A DNA stretch of 64,000 bases from Cristatella mucedo. Lineage: Eukaryota > Bryozoa > Phylactolaemata > Cristatellidae. A program made the translations under genes and the position numbers. Each line of letters opens with the position of its first letter. Position 1 is the stretch's first letter. The notes beneath the pieces were generated by a model. The model was not told where the DNA came from and made no database searches. It saw nothing but the letters and a program-made list of their open reading frames with translations. The stretch spans positions 1,407,501 to 1,471,500 of the forward strand of contig WPIO01000048.1 of assembly GCA_009760855.2 (NCBI GenBank). Direction: 5' to 3'. Positions 1-17,572 of this stretch are shown piece by piece.

Positions 1-905
1 CAAGTATTGTTAGTGGCAGCATGCACAGTGATCGGATAGATAGTGGTAGCATACTCAATAAACAACAAAAACATGGTTAGGGGTGATATGCACAGGGTCA
101 GCATGCAAAGGTGGTTAGTGGCAGGATGCAGTGTCAGCACCAATACGCATGTAAAGGACGAATCACAGGGACACACCAAAGTTTGTGATTAATAGATGCG
201 TTTTAATTTCTTTTTAAATGTAGTCAAGTCAGAGAATGTGACGGAAGTCGGGAGCGAGTTCCAGGTTTTGGGAGCTTACGAATTAAAGTCACGGTCTCTA
301 AAGGATTTGGGGTTTGTATGGTATAGGTAAACAGTCAGTTTTCGAAGAGCTGGTGGTACGATGATTAGCCTGGTGAGGTAGTATATATGATAGGTTGGCT
401 GGAGCCAAAGAATGAAAAGACCTAAAAGTGAGTGATAAAACCTGGAAGTCGATCCGTTGCTTGACCGGTTGCCAGTGCTGGTCGGCGAGAAGTGTTGTGA
501 TGTGGCAGCTGGGGCAATCACGACAGACAAGCCTAGCTGCTGAGTTTTGCACCAGCTGTAAGCGCCTGATCGCACAGACCGGTAGAGCTGCAAGCAATGA
601 GTTACGACGTCGTTAAGTTAAGTCAAGACGGGATGTCACAAATGCATGAACCAAATGTGGTATCCCTGTCTAAACAAGCCCGAACTTCAGCACTTACGTA
701 GCTGAAAGTAGGCAGACTTAATTATGGAGCTGATGTGGGCGTCTAACGAAAAGTCAATTAAGAACATGACACCTAGATTTCGTGCAGATTCAGCAGGAGA
801 GATGCTGGCATAGTCACTTTTGAGTGTTAGCCTTTCCAGTTTCTGAACCACACTTGGTTTGCCCGTAACTAGTAAGTTGGGTTTTGTTATCATTCAATTT
901 AAGAA
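1..905 (-). mobile_element. L2/CR1-like LINE, 3' part, degenerate
   Basis: Minus-strand conceptual translation gives the end of a non-LTR reverse transcriptase: SARNLGVMFLIDFSLDAHIS, RRLQLVQNSAARLVC, then HWQPVKQRIDF and FHSLAPANLS, spread over several frames. Bases 1-200 are the 3' UTR repeats seen in the other copies; the 3' tail lies outside the window. Inactive remnant. Confidence 0.85.
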
Positions 906-1057
906 AATGTGCCGCCATGCATGTGGGGTTATCAATACATGCAGCAAGGGAGTTGAGAGAGTTTGACGTGCTGGAGGGCTGGGAGAGATTAAAGCAAAAG
1001 CAAACTCAACTGTCATACTGTGTCAACTGCATAGAAGTGAAAGCCTAGAGTGTTGTA

Positions 1058-1330
1058 TGACAGTGTCTCCGGTGGCTGCTGTTTTTGTGGGAGTCTCACG
1101 AAGACACAGCAGGTGAACGTTCGCGGTGAACGAGACTCTCCTTTATTACTCTCAACGGGTACATATATGGAAGCCCAATCAATTGCAGCAGACGATACGA
1201 AATATAACCAGCATTAGTAGCCTGAGGCTGAGCTGAGCTTCAATGGCTTAAATATTGGCCGCAGGTGAGGCGTGTACATTAGTGTCGGGCGCTTTGCTAA
1301 TTACAGCAGAAGCCGCAGGTGCAGACAACA
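1058..1330 (-). mobile_element. LTR-like repeat, copy 1
   Basis: Reads TGTTGTCTGC...CTGTCA on the minus strand and is preceded there by a purine tract (GGGGGGAAGGGA) like an LTR retrotransposon polypurine tract. AATAAAG lies inside, as in a polyadenylating LTR. A clearly related copy in the opposite orientation lies at 16227-16520. Confidence 0.6.
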
Positions 1331-2016
1331 TCCCTTCCCCCCATAGAAAATATATTTCATAGTCCACCAGCCTAGCTGGGAGTGGGTGGCCCTCTTGACT
1401 GGTAATTTGTGTGGCCAACGGCTTCCATCGTTCTCCTCTTCTGCCTGCTCAAGTGATGCCATGTCCAACGGTTTCTAGTTCGTGCTCTATTAGGATAGTA
1501 ACGTAGCATTAAAGAGCTCCGACCGGCTTGGATGGGGTGCAGGCTACGTGACAGCCACTCGCAGGAGGCGAACATCTGCTCTGCCTCTCGAGCAGCCGCA
1601 CCTTGACGCTGTCCACCTTTTGGCAAAGGTGGGGCACCGCTCCCATTGTCAGGCGGTTTTCGTAGGTCAGCTCCTTGCGAGCCCCGATGGCCGGTCTCAT
1701 GCGCTCGTCGCCGGCCGACCCCACCCTTGGAAAAACACTCCTGCTCATTACGGCCTCGTCGTTCTCGTAGTTCCACTCCACCGAGTCAATCTCTTCGGTT
1801 GTGTTGCTCTGCACTCTGCACCGAAAGGCTCTCGCCGGTGCTCTTCGCCGCTGCAACGCTCTCGCTGCTGTTCTTCGCCTCATCGAAGCTCTCGCTGCTT
1901 CGCTCTCGGGCAGCCTATACCTCATCACAGACTACTATCGCCTTGCCGCTGACCTCTATCTCGCGGAGCTCCTCTGTACTCTGCACCGAGACGCTCGTGC
2001 GGGTGCTCTTCACCGC
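1331..2016 (-). other. Possible internal part of the LTR element, not identified
   Basis: GC-rich stretch with overlapping open frames on both strands. On the minus strand it would precede the LTR, so it may be retrotransposon interior, but I see no capsid, protease or polymerase motif. A repeated block (CTCTGCACTCTGCACCGA and its variant about 170 bp on) makes the frames untrustworthy. Confidence 0.3.
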
Positions 2017-2017
2017 C

Positions 2018-2206
2018 GAGAAGGTTCTCAACTTGTGGGTCGTGACACCTTTGGGGGGTCGAACGACCCTTTCACAGGGGTCGCCTAAGACCATCGGAAA
2101 ACACGCATTTCCACATTTCGCACACGATAATTTTATGGTTGGGATTCACCACAACATGGAGAACTGTATTAAAGGGTCGCAGCATTAGGAAGGTTGAGAA
2201 CCGCTG
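2018..2206 (+). mobile_element. SPIN-like non-autonomous hAT element
   Basis: About 190 bp with terminal inverted repeats (left AAGGTTCTCAACTTGTGGG, right ending AAGGTTGAGAACCGCTG). The interior reads GGGGGGTCGAACGACCCTTT, CAGGGGTCGCCTAAGACCAT, ATAATTTTATGGTTGGG and AACTGTATTAAAGGGTCGC, which I recognise as the SPIN (Space Invaders) hAT family. No transposase is present. Target-site duplications are not clear. Confidence 0.85.
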
Positions 2207-2487
2207 GTTTAGAAGAAGAGGAAATTGATGATCCTCCAGAAAGAGCAAGTCCAGGTCCTTTCTCACAACACCTCACCATTCTCCCAATAGCACTTACTGT
2301 ATAGTTCTACAAATACCTGCTTTGGTATGCTAAAAATACTCCCATGTATGGTATGTAAATATAATCTCATTTAATTGTGTTTGTTTATTTAATTGTGATG
2401 TATTTAAGGAAATTCAATTCGTTACCTCTATATGTTTAAGTCAGAACGTACCATAGTAGAATGTATCATGTACCATTCTAGAATTAT

Positions 2488-2572
2488 GAAAATTTAACTT
2501 GCGACAGGTTTTCCATTCCATATCTATTCCGTATAGATATGGACTAGAAAACCTGTCGCAAGTGGAATTTTC
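2488..2572. repeat. 85-bp near-perfect palindrome (hairpin)
   Basis: Arms of about 42 nt pair with only a few mismatches: GAAAATT, then the 17-nt ACTTGCGACAGGTTTTC, then CCATATCTAT, closing on a tiny TTCCG-type loop. Could be a palindromic miniature transposon or a precursor-like hairpin RNA. Confidence 0.85.
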
Positions 2573-5500
2573 GTAAGTATATAAATACTATGTATTTCGT
2601 ATTTAGATAATACATAAACATGCCTGCAATTAAATAATTCCAGTTTAAGGGTAGATGTAAAGAAAGTACGAAGATTGGTCCAATAATGGAATAGTTTTTC
2701 CTTGTACCTTAAAAGAATCTAGCATGTTAGAAGAAGTGAGATCTGAAGTTTTGACGATTTCTACATACGAATTTTGTCTTAATAAGCTGAACCTTGTTAG
2801 ATGACGGTACATATTTGCAGTCTTTTGAGGTACATGCTTGCGATTAAATTTAAATTTAAGATTTAAACAGTTTAAATTACGCTGAAGTTATTTCCCTTGC
2901 AAATTCAACAACTAAATCAATACTTGACAGATCAACTTGAAAGTTCAAATGCAAGTTCAGGTCTGGGCGTTAATCACTGCTCTAGTTAAATTCTGATTTC
3001 GGTTAGATAATTGTTGCTACATCTATCTATTTTGGCATGACATAAAGTACGTTTGATGACATGAACATCCAAAGTTAGACATGGTTGATTAATCTTATTT
3101 TTGATTACTTTTCTGTTCATGTGGAAATCATAAAAACAGATTCATTTTCTAACACCTTTGTCTTTTTAAAGATACCAGAAATAGTTGTTCAATCGTTTCA
3201 TCAATCCTCTTAGCATGCTCTCCACATTTACCCTAAAATCACGAGAAAAATGTGTCGGTTTGTTAAGGATTATCTTGGTAGACTATGTAGCACTTTCTTG
3301 TTGCCACATATTTCAGCCATGCAAATATAAATTACCCTTAAGCATGCTGCTATACGGCCTGCTGTCATCCAATGACGGCTTCTGGTTTCAGCCAGCGCAC
3401 GAGCCTCACTGGTCAGTGGCATGGTGGGGCAAGGAGGGTGCCATTGCTTCATACTGAGTAGGGATGAACGTGGCGGGCAGCAGACGCTTTAGCTGAGGCT
3501 TCGAGGCTGTGTGTTACAGACATAATGTCATGAGTCTTTCAAACTTTTTTCTAGGTTATAAACGTAAAGTATTAATGATTACAGTTGGAGTCCGTGAATT
3601 TGTGCATAAGTACGGTATTCTAGCAACGCGTAGGTATTTATTTATTATTTTATTATTTATTATTATTTACTTATTATTTATTATGTAGGTAGTATTTGAT
3701 GGCTCCTGATCTCAGAACAATTATTCGAGTGATTCAAAGTCTGAAAATTTTCGCAAACGATTCTTACGATTTTTAGTATTCGAAGCTGAATTCTTTAGTA
3801 GCTAATAAAAAGGATTGTAAAAACATCGCTTTGCGGAGTAGTGTTTCCTTGGTATTGCTACAAAATAGCCACCGAGCTGCCACAATTAAGTCCTCGTAAT
3901 GGCTGCCGCATTTGGTCACATTTCTCGATGACCACGGTGTAGTTCTAGGCTTCCTACCTTGCTTACCAACATAATATAATTTCGTGTCTCTCACTCGCTG
4001 ACCTATCGCGTAAGCGCACTAGCTGCCCTGCTCTTTGGCTCATATTGCCTTCAGATCTAGACTATGCCACTCTTCTGCAGTAGTTTTTGTTGCTGTGCTT
4101 TTTGTTGTATCTGCTGCCAATCTGGCTTGTCATTGATTTCTTTCCCTGCAAGTCATTTGTTGCCAGTAAACTCAAATGCTGCTTTACTTGACATACGCAC
4201 TTCACTTCTCACTCGACAATATAACGAAGACTAGTACTTCTTATCGAAATAATATTAACCCGTTCATGTATTTGTCCGGAGCCTTAATGGAGCTGAATTG
4301 CTTATTAAGTATTTCTCGCAGGCTGGAAAGGAGTCTTCAACTGAATAGTGACGGAAAAGATAAAGTGATCAACGCTCTCGTTGTTTATCGGCTGCCGAGC
4401 AAGCGCAGCATGTGCAGTTGCACGCAAAAGGCACCCCCGTACAGAGAAAGAAGATGAATGCTGTGTAAAATAGGTTGTCAGGAGCTATTTTTAAATTAAA
4501 CCAATTCAAAAACGTCGTGATGACATTTGGCACTAAGTATCGGGCTTTGGATCCACAGTAACTGAAGGCTCGATATCCAGTTTGTTGCTGATAGCAAAGC
4601 CTGACTGTTATCCGTAATCCAAGTTCAGCATCGACTAAGGCTGCAGCCGCTGATTGTCTGCGCTCCGATTGACGAATCCGGATCAGCTTGGCGATCCGCA
4701 GTGTTGGGAACAGCGGCTTATCAGTACAAGATTCTACTAGCATACGATAAAATAATGAAGTGGGTCATGCTGGGGTCATGGCGTACAGTTGAGTCCGTGT
4801 GTGGCTACTGAGTGCACCGCTGCAAAGGAAAACTTGCTACAAAATATGTAAGGTGGTTGAGCATGTCGACACAGTGTGCCCCTTTTCCAGCGTTTCCACG
4901 AGAAAGAATAAGCAGAAAGAAAATGCATGACGCGACCAAGAGTGTAGCTAACATTTTGTTATAGGGCTAAACATTGACCTTATCTTACATGGTAGCAAGT
5001 CCGGGGCTTGCCTTCGAAATCTGCTAGGAAAAGCTCTTCGTCCATTCTAAGTACTTAAAATCTGGACCATTTTTATTTGAAAATGCTCGGTGAACTGTTG
5101 GACTAAATCTAAAAAAAATTGAAAAGCTTGTAGCTCCGTGCTTTGGAAGGCTTGCCACTCGTAAGCCTCTATAATCATCCGCCTAAACAAAATAGTTTAA
5201 CTAAAGTATGAAAAGGAACACGCACCCATTTTGAAAATATGGTGTGCTTCTCGGCCGTCCTCTTTAGACACGTGCAAAAGAAATTTACGATACTCTTTAC
5301 CCTCAGGCAATTGATTCTGATCACGACTGCCCAAATCGGTCCACTCCAGGAGGCTTTCTAGCCATTTCAAAAAAGAAAGCAACAGTCCTCGTTTGCAGAA
5401 GCACTTCGAATCGCGTCGCTTTCGGCGCTACATCCTGACAAGCCCCTGGAGTCGCTTTGAGATTATTTTCTCAAAGTCTTGTCGAAATTCATGCAGCCTG

Positions 5501-6828
5501 ATCGGACGCCCCCGTATCTGGAACCGCGATGGCCACGCTGAGTGGAGCTTCCGGGGTAGCGGAGACGGCTGGCCTATTGCTCTGCAGCAGTTGTACGTTT
5601 CGTCTCACTGAGGTGCCCTGCTAGAGCGACCGCGGGCCAACCTGATGCTCTGAACGCTTACCTCTCCACGTGACTCTCTTTGGCGGGCACCAGTAGGTTA
5701 TCGCTGTCTAGCAGTTTATTGAGCTGACTAAAAAGGAAATTTCCTCACAATATGGAGGGCTCTGGAAGCGTCTGGTTAACCAGACCAAAAGAGACCGATT
5801 TGAAACTAAAGCTTTAAATGCCTTTTAGTAATCGTCTCGGTCTGGCGCTCCCCTGCGGAGACAGAGCTCGAAGATTCACGTTAAACGTGCGCCGCCCGAC
5901 AAGTCTTCACGATCTACTCCATAAGTATTCGCCTAGCCTCTGGTGAGATGCGACGATAGCCTTTTGCGAAAGTTGACATCCGCCCTACGTGCCGGCTGAA
6001 GAAGCTCCACAAAAGTGGGCTCATTAGCCCCTTAAAAAAAGAATGGTTATACCCACGTTTTGGGAAATTTCGAATATTTAATTTTTATGCAGATGACACA
6101 GTTCATCGGTGTCATGAATCTCCTACCTTCCAGCATGAAGAAATCTCTTTAATCCCTTGAAGCACGTGCTGCTTACATTCGTCCTCGGATGGCACAAACA
6201 ATCCCCGATTGAATATGAGCAAATACAATATAACTCACTAGATACGGGACAATCTATTTTTACTTAGAAACTAGCGAGCCTCGCCGTCAAAATGGCTCGG
6301 CAGGCATATCTCCGGCAGCCTATACACTCAATCTGGACGTCGTGTTCCGCTCGTACCTTTCAACGGATGACCACCTTAACTCGAACGTGAAGTTTCAGCT
6401 TTATACCATCGCATAATTTCGGGCCGGCTTAGATATGGTTACCGAAGCCGAGATGGTTTGGGCATTTTGAAATTTTGTCTACGCAACTTTTGAATTTCGC
6501 ACATTTGTGAAAAATTTGATCTCCAGCTCCCCCAACCCCCCCCCCCCCGCGGGGGCGTGATTTCCTGCCTATGCTATATATGGCGCCGCTCACAGTCGGC
6601 GGCAAATATCCTGCTGCTGCTCTGTCGCGGCTCGTCTGTCCCGAGCGTCGCAACTGTCCCACGAAGATCGACGAAGAACCACGACCTTCTACGATCTGCT
6701 GCCATCCATCTGCAATTTCCAAAATAGGAATCACGTGGCTGACTGCGGTTCCTACTTCACACTATAGATAGAGGTGTACCGGGTTTGCGGCAAGTCTGGT
6801 AATCTCGCAAGGAGATTTTTAGTAAGTA
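2573..6828. other. No gene recognised
   Basis: AT-rich non-coding sequence with an AT microsatellite at about 3635-3690. Short frames at 5197-5611 on both strands show no family I recognise; they may be an old transposon remnant. Confidence 0.5.
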
Positions 6829-7150
6829 TAATAATACAATAAAAATAATGCTCTTGATAAAGCGCCCTCAGAGAACCTAATCTCTTTCTAGGCGCTTTAC
6901 ATTTGCTGCAAAGGGAAATGCAATTGAATGGTGAGTAAAATCATGCTTGATAAACGAACAAAATGAATAACATGGTTAGGGGTGACATGCACAGGGTCAG
7001 CATGCAAATGTGGTTAGTGGCAGCATGCACAGTGTCAGCACGCATAAGCACATGAAGGACGACCCACTAAATGCTTTCCTAAATAGGTGTGTTTTTAAAT
7101 CCTTTTTATGTGTGATCAGGTCAGGGGATGTTCTGACGCAAGTCGGGATG
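6829..7150 (-). mobile_element. L2/CR1-like LINE 3' end
   Basis: Starts with the AATAAT tail and the hairpin GCGCCCTCAGAGAAC...GGCGCTTTACATT (reverse strand), followed by the 3' UTR repeats (GGTTAGGGGTGACATGCACA). Truncated 5' end about 0.7 kb upstream of amylase gene 1. Confidence 0.9.
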
Positions 7151-7693
7151 TATGTGACATAGAGGCCTATCGGTCCTGTTGAAACAGCTGAAAAAGCTGA
7201 AACATTCCATTGCAGACGAGATCAGCAGAGGCTTCGCGCCCGACGGCGGACGTGAAACTAAAGCGGAGGATTAAGCGGTCGTATGGTATGATCGAATGGT
7301 GATGGACGTTTTGACTTCATTCAATTACAAGACAAAGAGCTCTGTCCACTGCGAATTTAAAAGCTCCCTATGCTTCTAGCGGCATCCGCTGCGACCAGTT
7401 TCCGTTGCTCGCACGAGACGAAGGCGTCTGTCGGGAGCTGAGATTGGCTAAAATGCGCTTCCTTTTCGTCCAGTAGCGTCACCACAATCCTCATCGAGAG
7501 CCAGCGCCGGCGTCTGCGGTTCACTGCGACCTTGAGAGGCGCGACCTTCACCGTGGCGATCATCTCAGTTAGTTTTCGGCTCGCCGCGTGAACCCGCAGC
7601 TGCTTATCGGAGCGCGATAGAGCAGCGCAAGACGGCCGTCGAACATACAGCGCTGCCACCTGGCTAAACCCGTGTCAGTTGGTCACATGTTAG

Positions 7694-13661
<5,968 letters not shown>

Positions 13662-13806
13662 GGATTTTGCATCAATGACTCTGGACTCGTATGGCGAAGA
13701 GCCGGCAAAGAAGCCAAGGCGGACGACATCTCCGCAGACGAGCTTAGTTTTAATACTAACACACTGTCCGATTTTCATGTGTGGCTGGTCTATACATTTT
13801 GCGTTA

Positions 13807-13816
13807 AATAAATAAA
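13807..13816 (+). terminator. Polyadenylation signals of amylase gene 1
   Basis: Overlapping AATAAA hexamers about 145 nt after the TAA stop of exon 6, just before an unrelated minus-strand SINE. A reasonable 3' end for the transcript. Confidence 0.5.
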
Positions 13817-13821
13817 TCCTA

Positions 13822-13983
13822 GCTGATTAAACAGCCTCTTTTTGTATAGCGACAGAAGAGCCTTTACAGCTATCACCACCGCTTGCAGTGGCGATAAAGA
13901 ATTGCCCGCCGCAGGAATCGAACCCACGACCTTGGTCCCGAGGTCGTGAAAGCAACTGCCTTACCTAGTGTGCCATCACGGCT
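13822..13983 (-). mobile_element. tRNA-derived SINE (family B)
   Basis: On the plus strand: AGCTGATTAAACAGCCTC, GCGACAGAAGAGCCTTTACA, CGCTTGCAGTGGCG, then GGAATCGAACCCACGACCTT (reverse of the B box) and the A-box side near 13965. Lies just beyond the poly(A) signal of amylase 1. Confidence 0.8.
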
Positions 13984-14039
13984 GCGTTGCTGAACGATGG
14001 CGCATGGTCACTCGATGCACCGAAGCGCACTGCGTTACT

Positions 14040-14760
14040 TTTGCCGGGATCCGAGGCCGGCGAGCATTAGCAGATTGCCGCTCAGTCAAATTCCGGCCGA
14101 CGAGAGCGCCTCCGCACTGCTCAAGTAGCTACTTTACCGCATTTGTGACGTCAGAATTTCACAGACCTTAGGCGAGGGGCGGGGTGCTGCAGCGCCGAGC
14201 GGTCACGCGTTCTCGCGTCAGCAAAATTTGGCGCCCAGCAAGCACGCCCATGCACCAAAGTGTGCCGGCGCCAAATGTCGCACGCACGACGCGCCTCGCT
14301 GTCGTTTGGCGACCGCCGCGACGGCGACAGCGACAGCGTAGCAGCGTCAGAACGCCATTCGCCCATTGACGCGATTAGCTCGCCAGGAGGGCGAGCAGCT
14401 TGGGATGCGCGCGGGCGGCGTGGCCGCCGCGAGGCGGAAGAGCCGCACGCCAATCGAAGATCTTGCGGCGTTGCGGCGTTGCTGCTAGCTCGAGGCTGGC
14501 CGGCTTTGCGGTGGAAGCGCCCGCCTTCAAGTGACGGCGGCGCTCTCGGCTCGCGAATGGCGACTACTTTTGCAACTGGCGGCACAGGCCAATTCCAGAG
14601 CGGCTGCCCCGTCTTCTGCGGAGAGCGCCCTTGCGAACTCACTCGAGCGAACCGAGCCGGCGTTGAGAGGGCTCGTGCGCGAGAACCAGGCCGCTCCTTC
14701 CGGGCGCACGGCGCAGGCCATCAGTTCGCGAGGTGTCCCCGAACTCAGCTTAAAGAAATC
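14040..14760. promoter_or_regulatory. CpG-rich block with CRE and E2F-like motifs
   Basis: GC- and CpG-rich non-repeat sequence holding TGACGTCA (14146-14153) and an inverted pair of TTTGGCGCC / GGCGCCAAA (14227-14235, 14267-14275). Looks promoter-like, but no coding exon is recognised next to it; long overlapping frames on both strands reflect GC richness. Confidence 0.3.
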
Positions 14761-14861
14761 CCTGCCTTAAAGAAACGCGTCTTTCCGAATGATGGCTACT
14801 TCGGAGTGGATTTGAATGCAAGCGCCTCGCACGAATCGCTACTGTGGATGATTCGTGCGCT

Positions 14862-15619
14862 CCCGTCTTGACTTGTCTGCATTTCGCTGCTGGCTGGCCT
14901 ACCGGCCTGTGCAATCAGGCGCTTACAGCTCCGGCACAACTCTGCAGCTAGGCTTGTCTGTCGTGAGCGTCTGCCTGTGCAATCAGGCGCTTACAGCTAG
15001 TGCAGAACTCTAGAGCTAGGCTTGTCTGTCATGAGGGCCGCAGTTGCCACATCTCTCCACTTCTCGCCGACTCGCATTGGCTTCAAGTAAAGCAACGACT
15101 CGACTTCAAGGTTTTGCCACTCACTTTCAGGTCCCTTCATTCTCTGGCTCCAGCCAACTTATCGGATCAAGTCCGCACCAGGCTAAGCGTCATACCACCC
15201 GCTTTTCGGAATCTAATCGTTTACCTATACCTCGTATAAACATCAAATCGTTTGGAGACCATGCCTTCAGTTTGCATGCTCCCACAGCCTGGAACTCACT
15301 TCCTACTTGCGTCAGAACATCTGACTTGACCACATTTAAAAAGAAATTAAAAAAACATCTATTTATCACAGCATTTAGTGGATCCATGTGTTTCGTCCTC
15401 TATGTGCTTATGGGTGCTGTCAGTGTGCATGCTGCCACTAACCATACTTGCATGCTGACCCTGTGCATGTCACCCCTAATCATATTATTCTTGTTGTTTA
15501 TCGAGCATGCTACTACTAACCATTCAACCGTCTTTCATTTGCAGCAGATCTAAAGGGCCTAGAAAGAGATTTAGTGTTCTGAGGGAGCAATCTCAAAGGT
15601 CCTATTATTATTATTATTT
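14862..15619 (+). mobile_element. L2/CR1-like LINE 3' part
   Basis: Reverse-transcriptase end (RLVCHEGRSCHISPLLADSH, then HSLAPANLS and PTAWNSLPTCV across two frames), 3' UTR repeats with GCATGC motifs, tail AGAGATTTAGTGTTCTGAGG and (ATT)n. A 22-nt piece (GTGCAATCAGGCGCTTACAG...) is duplicated near 14908 and 14976. Confidence 0.9.
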
Positions 15620-16007
15620 TACTATTCTACGCGAATTAAAGTTCGAGGCAAGTCAAACATCCTATGAGCTGTTATGTTGCTCTACGTAATTGATGGTCAA
15701 AGAGCGGAATAATCATTTGAATCAGTCAGTCGCTTGACATAGTCTAAAGGACTTCGGGAGCGAGCGAGCGCGTAGACATCTATCGCAGACACGCCTGCTC
15801 CGTGCAAGACCAAAGTAGCTCATTAGTCGCGGTTAGGCACGCCAGGCAGTCGCCATCTTAAAAGGCACCTGCTGCGCCGCAACGAAAAAAGTCGGTCTGA
15901 TATTGCTGAACGGGGGTCGCCACACGCCTCGCGTCGGTTCCCAGTATTCGCTGCATTCGCAAAGCAAACAGCGATGGCGGCTGCAGCTCGGGAGTTTTGC
16001 CATTATA

Positions 16008-16120
16008 TAATTCATTTATATAGCGCCCCAAGAGAACTTAATCTCTATTCAGGCGCTTCACATATGCCTCGGGGCTCGAGCCCACGACCTCAGTCAGACC
16101 TTAGTCATTGGCAATGGCGA
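16008..16120 (-). mobile_element. Family A SINE, 5'-truncated
   Basis: Plus-strand reading TATAGCGCCCCAAGAGAAC, TTAATCTCTATTCAGGCGCT, GGCTCGAGCCCACGACCTC. Same LINE-type tail and B-box region as the copy at 26950-27095. Confidence 0.8.
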
Positions 16121-16226
16121 GTGACTGTCGGCACGTGGCCAACTCTGTTTACCGACAGAGTGGCGGCGGCAGAGCGCCCGTTTTCGCGCGGCCACCTGGA
16201 CCGATGCAGTTGACCTGACACTCTGG

Positions 16227-16520
16227 TGTTGTGAGGCGCCTGATGCTTGCTGCTATTGTAATTAGGGCAGCGCCCTGACACTGATGTACTCAGAATCTGT
16301 GGCCAATAGTTCTAAGCAGCGAAGCGCACTGACACGAATGTACTCCGCACCTGCGGCCAATAGTTAAGAAATCAACGTCTACTACGATTCGTCGAGCTCT
16401 CGTGCATGTACCCATTAGGAGTAATGCAGATATAGTCTCTTATACCGCGCACGTTTGCCCGCTGTGTCTCCGTGAGACTCCCACAAGAACAGCCGCCGCT
16501 GGAGGAGCCACTGTTCTACA
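16227..16520 (+). mobile_element. LTR-like repeat, copy 2 (solo)
   Basis: Starts TGTTGTGAGG and ends about CTGTTCTACA. Shares CTATTGGCCGCAGGTG-type blocks and TGTGTCTCCGTGAGACTCCC with the opposite-strand copy at 1058-1330. No adjoining retroviral-type genes. Confidence 0.6.
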
Positions 16521-17497
16521 GCACTGGCCAGTGCCTGGCGAGACCGACCGGCTCGCAGCTCGCGCTATGCCTGTCGGAACATCAAATGCTGCCTGCTGCC
16601 AGCCCAGCTGGGCATCGCTGCACCGCTGCCACGACACCGGATGCGTGAGCATCCGGCCGCCGAGCGGCGGCTCGCTGAGCCGCTCGCAGCCGACGAGCCT
16701 ATCCGCAACAGCGAGGCCGATCGCAAACTCGAGGAGCGATGGCTCCTTTCCGGCGGAGCTGGGAAGCTCCGCCGGAAAAGCTCGACGCCGGCGCGCGCGC
16801 GCTCTCGAGGACAGTGCTCCGTCGGAGCCTTGCGCGGCTCCCACTCACTCGTCCAACCCGCGAACTTTCCGCTTGATTCGGCGTCGCCGCCGCCGCCTCG
16901 CCGGAGCGTCGGCGCCTGTGCGACCGCTCCGCGGGGGGCCTGAGCGCTGCGGAGCGGAGCTACGCAAAGTCGGGCCTCGTTGGTTCGCCGGGGCGAAGTG
17001 ACGAACCAGCCTCTGCGAGCGCAGGCTGCACCGCATTGCCTGTGCTCAAGCCTACCGCTGGGCGTGCACGTTGCGCCGCATCGTCGGAACTTTTGACAGT
17101 AGGAAATGGAAATTTGGCGCGCAATGCGATCGTGCGCTCTCCATCAAAGGTAGTGCATTGCGGTGGGTGCAAGGTTTCTCTGTCGAGATAAATCTGTTGC
17201 ATGTCGTTCAAATGCTATGCGGACGGAAGACTGGTAGATGACTTAGCAGAGAGTGCGGGCACGAGGAAGGTGTGAGCAGGCAGGGCGACACTTGATGCGT
17301 CGCAGAACTCATTCTCCAGCACACCACTCAATGCGAAGTGCGCGAGCTTTCGCGATTTTGCATTTACATTTGCTCGCCCTGAGAAAATAGATGGCGACAG
17401 AAGATCCTTGAAGAGCGTAGTTTACTTGACTTTGTACTTCACTTGACCCTGTCCTCGCTCTACCGCCAGCCGCACGCTAACGCTTCCACGCAGCTAA
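16521..17497. other. GC-rich sequence, no gene recognised
   Basis: CpG-rich to about 17050 with overlapping open frames on both strands and an 11-bp inverted repeat (TTTCCGGCGGA / TCCGCCGGAAA near 16748-16780). No protein family seen. Confidence 0.4.
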
Positions 17498-17572
17498 TGC
17501 AAAGTGCCCAGAAAGAGATTAAAGTTCTGTGAAGGCGCGACGCTGATGCAATATTATTATTATTAGTATTAT
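17498..17572 (+). mobile_element. LINE 3' tail fragment
   Basis: AAGTGCCCAGAAAGAGATTA followed by AAGTTCTGTGAAGGCGC and (ATT)n: only the terminal hairpin and tail remain. Confidence 0.7.

Noticed and set aside
1509-1928. 139-aa minus-strand frame as a gene
   Set aside because: No family match, equal-sized frames on the other strand, repeats inside; kept only as possible LTR-element interior.
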